Shown: positions 58,650 through 64,000 of the stretch, in pieces
Position numbering within the stretch: the first letter of the stretch is position 1
How the letters are laid out: every line of letters begins with the position of its first letter
NCBI GenBank assembly: GCA_036399775.1
Contig: DASWMJ010000038.1
Span: 1 to 64,000 of the forward strand
Origin: JADMIH01 sp036399775
GTDB lineage: Bacteria > Chloroflexota > Chloroflexia > QHBQ01 > JADMIH01
DNA length: 64,000 nucleotides
Reading direction: 5' to 3'
The notes under the pieces: generated by a model
Database searches by the model: none
What the model saw: the letters and a program-made list of their open reading frames with translations, nothing else
Told to the model about the DNA's origin: nothing
Made by a program: the position numbers and the translations under genes

Positions 58650-59954
58650 CTAAATCACCGCCTGACGTATCTTGGAGGAGACATAGTCCATGATGATTAC
58701 CACTATGGCTATGGCCCAGATCGCGGTGGCTGCCTGATTCCATTGAAGGAGGCTGATGTATTGGCCGACGATGTAGCCGATGCCGCCGCCGCCTACGAAG
58801 CCGATGACTGTGGACATGCGCACGTTGATGTCCCACCTGTAGAGGGTGAAGGATAGGAACTGCGGGATGAACTGGGGCACGACGGCGTACATGATTACCT
58901 GCAAGCGGTTCGCGCCCGTGGCGGTGATGGCCTCTATTGGCCCGGCGTCAATCGACTCGATAGCTTCCGAGTAGAGCTTGCCCAGGGAGGCGATGGAGTG
59001 GAGGGTGAGGGCCAGCACGCCCGCGAAGGGGCCGAAGCCGATGGTAGCGCCGAAGATTACCGCCAGTATCAGCACCTCGATTGAGCGGAGGATGTTGAGG
59101 ATGGTACGGGCGATCATATAGACAATTTTACTTATCAAGTTGTGAGACATCAGGTTGCGAGACGCGAGAAAGCTAAGAGGTATACTCAGGACGACGGCGA
59201 AGGTGGTGCCCATCAGCGCGAGGAAGATGGTCTCTATCACCTTTTCGACAACAATGCCTACGGTGTCGCTGAGCTTGAGGCCACCCACGTCCCACTGCTG
59301 GCTGACGGCGAGGGTGTTGGGGAAGCCCGATGCGTTGACGACGCGCTCGGCATCTTCGGGTACTTTGACGGGGGTGCTGAAGCTGCCGTTGGCATCCGTA
59401 AGGAAGGTGCCGATGTTCTGGATGGATGCGGACGCGCCGGTGCTCTGCCAGAGTATCTTGCCGACGGTGCGGGGGCGGAAGCCGCTGCCGGATAGGGTTA
59501 CCTCCTGTCCGGGGGCTACTGTGTCTGATGAAACGGTCAGTTTCGCGGTAAAGCTCTCTGTCTCACCAGGGTTGTCCTGTACCTGCGCGCCTTGAGTGAG
59601 GGTTGGGATGAGAGTTTCGGAGGCTTCTATCGGCAGGGCGTTCTGAACGATAGTGGCCGAGCCTCCGATCGACGTTCTCATCTGCACTTCCTTTTTGTCC
59701 GTTGTGAAAACGTCGGGCTTGAGCACCTCGGCCATGAAACGCTGCATGTCGGGGGATTTCTGCACGAGGAGAGCGGGGTTGATTTCGGCCTCTTGCCAGC
59801 CGTAGACGTGCGCCGCCACGAGCGCAACGAATATGGCGAGCGCGAACCACGACCGGAGGAAGAAGGGCTTGGGGGGCTTGATGGTGGTTCTCCCAAGTTC
59901 CGGCGTGCCTGTACCAGTGCCCGATTTGGGTAGCGATCTGTCTGCGGTAGCCAT
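58650..59954 (-). CDS. phnE: Phosphonate/phosphate-type ABC permease with large extracytoplasmic insert
   Basis: 434 residues against about 260-280 for typical PhnE. After a first membrane span (about 32-50 SWFALAIFVALVAAHVYGW) there is an extra region (about 55-230). It contains a beta-sandwich-like segment SSDTVAPGQEVTLSGSGF, LTDANGSFSTPVKVPE of the IPT/Ig type, outside the membrane. The PhnE core follows: TIFLALMGTTFAVVLSIPLSFLASRNL, and the EAA loop GPIEAITATGANRLQVIMYAVVPQFIPQFL. The start overlaps the PhnC stop by one base. No PhnD is adjacent. Confidence 0.87.
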   Translation of the reverse strand: MATADRSLPKSGTGTGTPELGRTTIKPPKPFFLRSWFALAIFVALVAAHVYGWQEAEINPALLVQKSPDMQRFMAEVLKPDVFTTDKKEVQMRTSIGGSATIVQNALPIEASETLIPTLTQGAQVQDNPGETESFTAKLTVSSDTVAPGQEVTLSGSGFRPRTVGKILWQSTGASASIQNIGTFLTDANGSFSTPVKVPEDAERVVNASGFPNTLAVSQQWDVGGLKLSDTVGIVVEKVIETIFLALMGTTFAVVLSIPLSFLASRNLMSHNLISKIVYMIARTILNILRSIEVLILAVIFGATIGFGPFAGVLALTLHSIASLGKLYSEAIESIDAGPIEAITATGANRLQVIMYAVVPQFIPQFLSFTLYRWDINVRMSTVIGFVGGGGIGYIVGQYISLLQWNQAATAIWAIAIVVIIMDYVSSKIRQAVI

Positions 59955-60775
59955 TAGCGCACACCTCCTGCCATGCTCCGGTCGGGGGCTACTTTGCCTT
60001 CGCCGGGGCCGATCTCTACTTCAATAGCGTCTTCACCGTAGATTTCGCGGAACTTGGCCTCATCAATCTCCAACGCGCCGCCGTCGAACACTATCTCGCC
60101 GCCCCGGCCATCATTGCGGAGGGCGATAACGCGGTCGGCGTAGCGCCTGGCGAGTGAGAGGAAGTGGAGATTGCAGAGGACAGTGATGCCGTCCTCTTTG
60201 TTTATCTGTTCGAGATACTTCATGACGGAGTGGGAGGTAGCGGGGTCGAGGGAGGCCACCGGCTCGTCGGCGAGCATCACTTTCGGTTCCTGCATGAGGG
60301 CGCGGGCGATACCGACGCGCTGCTGCTGGCCGCCTGAGAGGGTATCGGCGCGCGACCAGGCTTTCTGGGGGATGCCGACGCGCTCCAGGTTGCGGATGGC
60401 GCGGTTGTAATCATCCTGGGGGAAGCGGTGGAAGAGGGCGGGGAGGGTGGAGCGATACCCCAGGCGGCCCGATAGGACGTTGGTCATTACGGAGGAACGC
60501 TTGACGAGGTTGAATTGCTGGAAGATCATGCCGATCTTGAGGCGGTGGCGGCGCATTTGGGAGGGGGACGCGCCGGTGATCTCCTCGCCGTCGAGCCAAA
60601 TCTTGCCGGACGTGGGGTTTATCAGGCGGTTGATGCATCGCAGAAGGGTGGACTTGCCGGAGCCGGAAAGCCCGATAATCACAAGGAACTGCCCGTCGGG
60701 TATCTCAATGGAGAAGTCGTGCAGGGCCCTTGTGCCGTCGTCGTAGATTTTGGTAAGGTGCTCGATCTTTAGCAT
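59954..60775 (-). CDS. phnC: Phosphonate-type ABC transporter ATP-binding protein
   Basis: 273 residues. Walker A GLSGSGKST, Q-loop FQQFNLV, signature LSGGQQQRV, Walker B VMLADEP, and switch His in NLHFLSLA. The length and the sequence QFNLVKRSSVMTNVL are typical of PhnC. It powers import of phosphonates or a similar oxyanion together with PhnE. It is the first gene of the pair; the expected PhnD binding-protein gene is missing upstream, where there is only a repeat and a TPR gene. Confidence 0.93.
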   Translation of the reverse strand: MLKIEHLTKIYDDGTRALHDFSIEIPDGQFLVIIGLSGSGKSTLLRCINRLINPTSGKIWLDGEEITGASPSQMRRHRLKIGMIFQQFNLVKRSSVMTNVLSGRLGYRSTLPALFHRFPQDDYNRAIRNLERVGIPQKAWSRADTLSGGQQQRVGIARALMQEPKVMLADEPVASLDPATSHSVMKYLEQINKEDGITVLCNLHFLSLARRYADRVIALRNDGRGGEIVFDGGALEIDEAKFREIYGEDAIEVEIGPGEGKVAPDRSMAGGVR

Positions 60776-61106
60776 GTGCTCTCCTCACTCCTGGCGAAAC
60801 CAATAAGATAAGCAGATGCGCTCGCGTCCATTTCAGGTGTCGCGCGCCCATATAATACCACAAAAGTGCTATAAGGTGCCGGGCCATCTAATCTGCAAGA
60901 CGGAAAGCCCGCCCTTAAGGTAGGAGTTCAGTAGGAATAAGGAAATATTTCCGGTAGGGGCGACCCGGCGGGTCGCCCTGTCTGTGGCAGCATGTAAGCA
61001 TGGTACGCCATCCCCACCAGGGCGACCCGCCGGGTCGCCCCTACCAAGACATTATCCTACCCCAAATTTGAGCACTTGCGCCCTGGTTATAGATGGCGGA
61101 TACGGC
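60776..61106. other. Intergenic region
   Basis: It holds the GTAGGGGCG element (60953-61045). Nothing else recognisable besides AT-rich sequence near 60845-60865. Confidence 0.55.
60953..61045. repeat. GTAGGGGCG-family element with 26-bp perfect inverted repeats
   Basis: The arms at 60953-60978 and 61020-61045 are exact complements; each arm is itself a hairpin (GCGACCC/GGGTCGC). The linker GCATGGTACGCCATCCCC matches that of the copies at 20 and 1995. Confidence 0.88.
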
Positions 61107-63575
61107 CTAGTTTTCCGGTTTTCCCGGCTCTATTGTGAAGGTGCCGCGTTGCGCCAGGTGGGAGTCGACGTACATCTCGATGGTGTAAAGTCCAGGGTCG
61201 AAGACGTAGACGTTGCTGATGCCGAAACCTTCTTCGAAGATCTGCTGTGCCTCGCCTGCCGCGCCTTTGTCCCAGGTGAGATGGGCACGGTACTGCGGGT
61301 ACTCCTCACCGTTTAAGTAGACCTTCCAGATGACCTTCTGACCGTCCTGCATCCCCTCGTAGCTATAGTTTGTCACTACATGGTTAGTGAAGTAAGGGAA
61401 GGACTCGCCTGGAACAACCTCCTCGTCACTTCCCACCGTTGCGAAGGTGAATGGCGAGATGCTGGCCGTAAGCTCGCCCGCCGGTGGCTTGCCTGTGCTA
61501 TCCAGGGCTACCAGCAGGCTCTTCAACTGAGCCGACGTCCTCTCCGCCACAGGCTGTATGGCTGCGGCGTTCTGTATCTTCTCCCTAGGTGGCGCTACGG
61601 TCCAGGGTTGCGCCCGGCCATTCACCTGGTCCAGCAGGCTGTCTAGCTCTCCGGCGGCTGATTCAAGGTAGAAATATAGCGTTGGCGAAGGCTCTTTCCC
61701 TGCCGCTTTGGCGGCGGCGACGTCTTCGGTCACGATATCCATCGCCCTTTTGTATTCAGCCTCTGCCTCGCTGGTTTTGCCCGCAGCTAACAGGGTGCGC
61801 GCCAGGTCAACCCTGGCACCCGCCATCCTGGGGTCTTGTTCAAGAACTGCGCGGTAGGCGTTACTCGCCTCGTCAAAGCGACCCAGCATGTAATAGGCGA
61901 AGCCGAGGAGCCAGCCTACGTTGGAGTCGCGCTTGCCTCCTGCTTTAGCCGCCTCGTAGTCGCGCGCGGCGGCTTCGTAGTTGCCCATGCCGAGATAGGT
62001 GGTTGCCCGCTCATAGAGCGCGTTGTTGTAGCCAGGCGCGGCTTTCAGGGCTTCGTCAAACGCGGCAATAGCGCCTTCATCGTCCCCCTTGTGTCCCAGG
62101 CCGACACCCCGCCCGAACGCGGCAGCGGCTGCCTCAGGCACGGTTTCCACCGGCTTGAGGTAAGTAGCCAGCACCCAGGCCAGGGTAATAGCCACCAGCA
62201 CCCCGCCGCTCCCTATGAAGAGAGGCCGCATTCGCCCGGTGATTGTCATGGAGAGGCCGAGGAGGGCCAGGGCGGCAGCCAATAGCGTCAGATGGAGTAT
62301 GTACGCATTCGATTTCTCTTCCCAGGCGTTCTCTACGGCAGCCTCCGCGGTAGAACGCTCGGAAAGTTCAGCCCTGGCGGCTACGTAGGTATCAGCTTCA
62401 AAGGCGTCCAGGTCGGGCGCGGCGGGCGTTTCGGGGTCGAAGTATGGCGGCGCAAAGAACTCACTCTCCTCGGCCAGCGCATCGCGCACATTCCCATAGC
62501 GCGTGGCATTCTTCGCGTCTCCCTGCGCCTCAGCCGCATCGGCGAGCACATCCATCTCCGCCCACGCCTGGTACACTGCCCCGTAGTGATAGTTTACTGT
62601 TGCCTGGCCCGTAGTCTCCTTGCCCAGCGCCTGGGCCGCGAGGCCCTGCGATTTGCGAATAGCGCCGTCACCTATGGCACCGGCGTCTGCTTGCAGATAG
62701 GCCACAATCGCCGCGAAGAGTGCCACTGCTCCAATTACCACCGTAACCAACTGCTTGAATCTTTCTTCGCGCGGGTCCTCTTCAGGTTCGGAAGTCGCAG
62801 GCTCTTGTATGCTCCCTTTCCGGCGGGTTAGAGAGAGCACGAGAAGCCCTGCCGCCGCCAGTACGGTTAGAATGCCAATCACATAGAAGAGCAGAGAAGA
62901 AATGGAGTAGACATCCGAGAGTGGCGTGCCCGTCTCCATAGCCAGGGCAGCGCCTGCCCCAAGCAGCATGAATCCCAGGCCACCTCCCGCCATCGCGTAC
63001 TTGACGCTGTGCGTCACCGCTTCAGCGATCGCGAAGAGAAATAGTGCGATACCCAGCACCACCAGCGCGGCTACCAGGCCGACCGACCTGGCGCGCATCT
63101 CATTTGCCTGGGCGAATTGCCGGTCAGGATTGAGGTCGCGTCTCTCCGCTTCCTCGGCTAAGGCTTCGCCCCGCTCGCGGGCATCGTTGTAAGATTCGTC
63201 TTCATTCAGGTACTCGGTAGGGAAGAACTCTTTGTCCGCGTTGGCGAGGTCGAGGGCTTCCGTAATCTCGCGCACGTCTACGTCTGTGAGGCTCGACTCG
63301 CTGCCGTCCGGGGGGGCTAACGAACCTGCCAGCAGGAGGTTGCGTATGTACTCCACGTGCGCGGAGCGATGCTGGCTTGAGGCGATGCTCGCGATAGTGT
63401 TGGCCTCCTCGACGTTGAGGGCGGCGATGATGCCTGCATCGTCGAAGTTGCCCGCCTCTGTACCTGCCAGGGCAGATCGCCAGGCTACCACCGCGCCGAG
63501 AAACGTCACCAGCGCGAGCATCACGGCGACGAATATCTTGAACTGCTCATTGCGCTTATCGGATATAGATTGCAT
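61107..63575 (-). CDS. Membrane protein with duplicated N-terminal unit and TPR repeats
   Basis: 822 residues. Two copies of a unit open with a charged stretch and a membrane span: RNEQFKIFVAVMLALVTFLGAVVAWRSA (about 8) and REERFKQLVTVVIGAVALFAAIVAYLQADA (about 274), each followed by a helical AAQAL/YNDARE-type region and two to three further spans. From about 490 to 640 there are TPR units (GDDEGAIAAFDEALKAAPGYNNALYERATTYLGMGNYEAAARDYEAA and so on). The C-terminus (about 690-815) is beta-rich (VIWKVYLNGEEYPQYRAHL, YTIEMYVD). It may act as an envelope sensor or scaffold. Function not known. Confidence 0.82.
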   Translation of the reverse strand: MQSISDKRNEQFKIFVAVMLALVTFLGAVVAWRSALAGTEAGNFDDAGIIAALNVEEANTIASIASSQHRSAHVEYIRNLLLAGSLAPPDGSESSLTDVDVREITEALDLANADKEFFPTEYLNEDESYNDARERGEALAEEAERRDLNPDRQFAQANEMRARSVGLVAALVVLGIALFLFAIAEAVTHSVKYAMAGGGLGFMLLGAGAALAMETGTPLSDVYSISSLLFYVIGILTVLAAAGLLVLSLTRRKGSIQEPATSEPEEDPREERFKQLVTVVIGAVALFAAIVAYLQADAGAIGDGAIRKSQGLAAQALGKETTGQATVNYHYGAVYQAWAEMDVLADAAEAQGDAKNATRYGNVRDALAEESEFFAPPYFDPETPAAPDLDAFEADTYVAARAELSERSTAEAAVENAWEEKSNAYILHLTLLAAALALLGLSMTITGRMRPLFIGSGGVLVAITLAWVLATYLKPVETVPEAAAAAFGRGVGLGHKGDDEGAIAAFDEALKAAPGYNNALYERATTYLGMGNYEAAARDYEAAKAGGKRDSNVGWLLGFAYYMLGRFDEASNAYRAVLEQDPRMAGARVDLARTLLAAGKTSEAEAEYKRAMDIVTEDVAAAKAAGKEPSPTLYFYLESAAGELDSLLDQVNGRAQPWTVAPPREKIQNAAAIQPVAERTSAQLKSLLVALDSTGKPPAGELTASISPFTFATVGSDEEVVPGESFPYFTNHVVTNYSYEGMQDGQKVIWKVYLNGEEYPQYRAHLTWDKGAAGEAQQIFEEGFGISNVYVFDPGLYTIEMYVDSHLAQRGTFTIEPGKPEN

Positions 63576-63869
63576 GCCTTTTCCTCCCTTGATATTGCAA
63601 CTGATAGACGCGACTATATAGAAACGGATATATGCAAAGTGGCCCCCGCCCCGTGTAGGCAGATGTGTCTGGGACTATATTTGTTATACAGGATAGTACG
63701 GCTAAAGTCTAGCGCAGATTCAGTAAAGAGTAAGACTGTGTCAAAGTTGCGTCTCCTGCTTGCATAGCCCAAACGAAGAGAAGTTTTCTGTTGTGTAAGT
63801 GCGGAAATTGCGGCTTCGCCGCAATTTCCGCACTTACACAACCTCTTTTTTATATGTAAAAGTTAGGGG
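63576..63869. other. Intergenic region between the kinase end and the TPR gene
   Basis: Contains the hairpin at 63790-63842. The rest is AT-richer; it should include the TPR promoter, but no clear pair of boxes is seen. Confidence 0.5.
63790..63842 (+). terminator. 24-bp perfect hairpin with T run
   Basis: The arms at 63790-63813 and 63819-63842 are exact complements around CTTCG. Six T lie at 63846-63851 on the + strand, but the genes on both sides are on the minus strand. For the minus-strand kinase it lies 27 bases past the stop, but no T run follows there. Confidence 0.7.
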
Positions 63870-64000
63870 TTATGATGGAGGCTCTTCGAGCGCAGCAGTG
63901 ACGGAGCCGAGGGGGAGGGTGACGGTGCTCTCCTGGGGGTTTGACAGGGGGAGGCGGAGGGTGAAGGTGGAGCCGTGACCCTCCCGGCTTTGCACGCTGA
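63870..64000 (-). CDS. Histidine kinase C-terminus (partial)
   Basis: Only the last 42 residues are in the window: SVQSREGHGSTFTLRLPLSN, then a tail ending EEPPS. GHGSTFTLRLPL is the G2 box and last strand of the HATPase_c domain of sensor histidine kinases. The rest lies beyond 64000. It is upstream of the TPR gene on the same strand, with a hairpin between. Confidence 0.85.
   Translation of the reverse strand, partial: SVQSREGHGSTFTLRLPLSNPQESTVTLPLGSVTAALEEPPS

Overview
The window looks like a piece of a Chloroflexota (Chloroflexi) chromosome. This is inferred from the GC-rich coding sequence, gene neighbourhoods (paired DUF1501/DUF1800 proteins, a CASTOR/POLLUX-type channel, YCF48-like propellers, large TPR membrane proteins, HrcA/CIRCE-controlled Hsp20 genes) and many short intergenic inverted repeats. 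No rRNA or marker gene fixes the lineage.

Layout. 0.1-2.1 kb: three Hsp20 chaperone genes behind a promoter bracketed by two perfect CIRCE operators. 2.1-12.4 kb: DUF1501/DUF1800 export pair, a VOC protein, a 2-hydroxyacid dehydrogenase, an MrfA-like repair helicase, a DUF433/DUF5615 toxin-antitoxin-like pair and a secreted beta-propeller. 12.4-16.9 kb: a folate operon (folE, a degenerate APH-fold kinase, folP, folK); folE is interrupted at its zinc-binding Cys by a 329-residue intein with a LAGLIDADG endonuclease. 17.1-22.6 kb: methyltransferase and two glycosyltransferases for surface glycans. 22.8-29.5 kb: Mrp, a LuxR-type response regulator, HD-GYP protein, hydrolase and acyl-CoA carboxylase beta subunit.

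29.5-31.8 kb and 52.7-55.4 kb hold two separate effector-like loci. Their first proteins share an N-terminal leader (MAEDS start, LLGD.RL.GRGN, MRQAQQTYGN) but have unrelated C-termini: one ends in a PD-(D/E)XK nuclease-type toxin domain, the other is unrecognised. Each is followed by tightly linked genes that could encode immunity or maturation partners. The leader resembles sequences in DUF4157-type cargo linked to extracellular contractile injection systems. This is the best candidate for an undescribed system here; no injection machinery is visible in the window.

32-38 kb: receiver protein, a possible small RNA, lipid kinase, pentapeptide protein, secreted esterase, dehydrogenase. 38.3-52.1 kb: a sugar island with two clan GH-A glycosidases, galK, galT, two secreted GH43 enzymes and a complete ABC sugar importer. 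55.4-55.7 kb: divergent tRNA-Gly and tRNA-Glu. 55.8-64 kb: ion channel, MBL hydrolase, PhnC/PhnE without PhnD, a TPR membrane protein and the end of a histidine kinase.

The gaps between genes are full of repeats. Several are perfect inverted repeats built from a locus-specific short word repeated in tandem; others belong to a GTAGGGGCG...CGCCCCTAC family and a CATTCTGAGCGAAGCG family. One word-type inverted repeat encloses a frameshifted four-helix-bundle gene.
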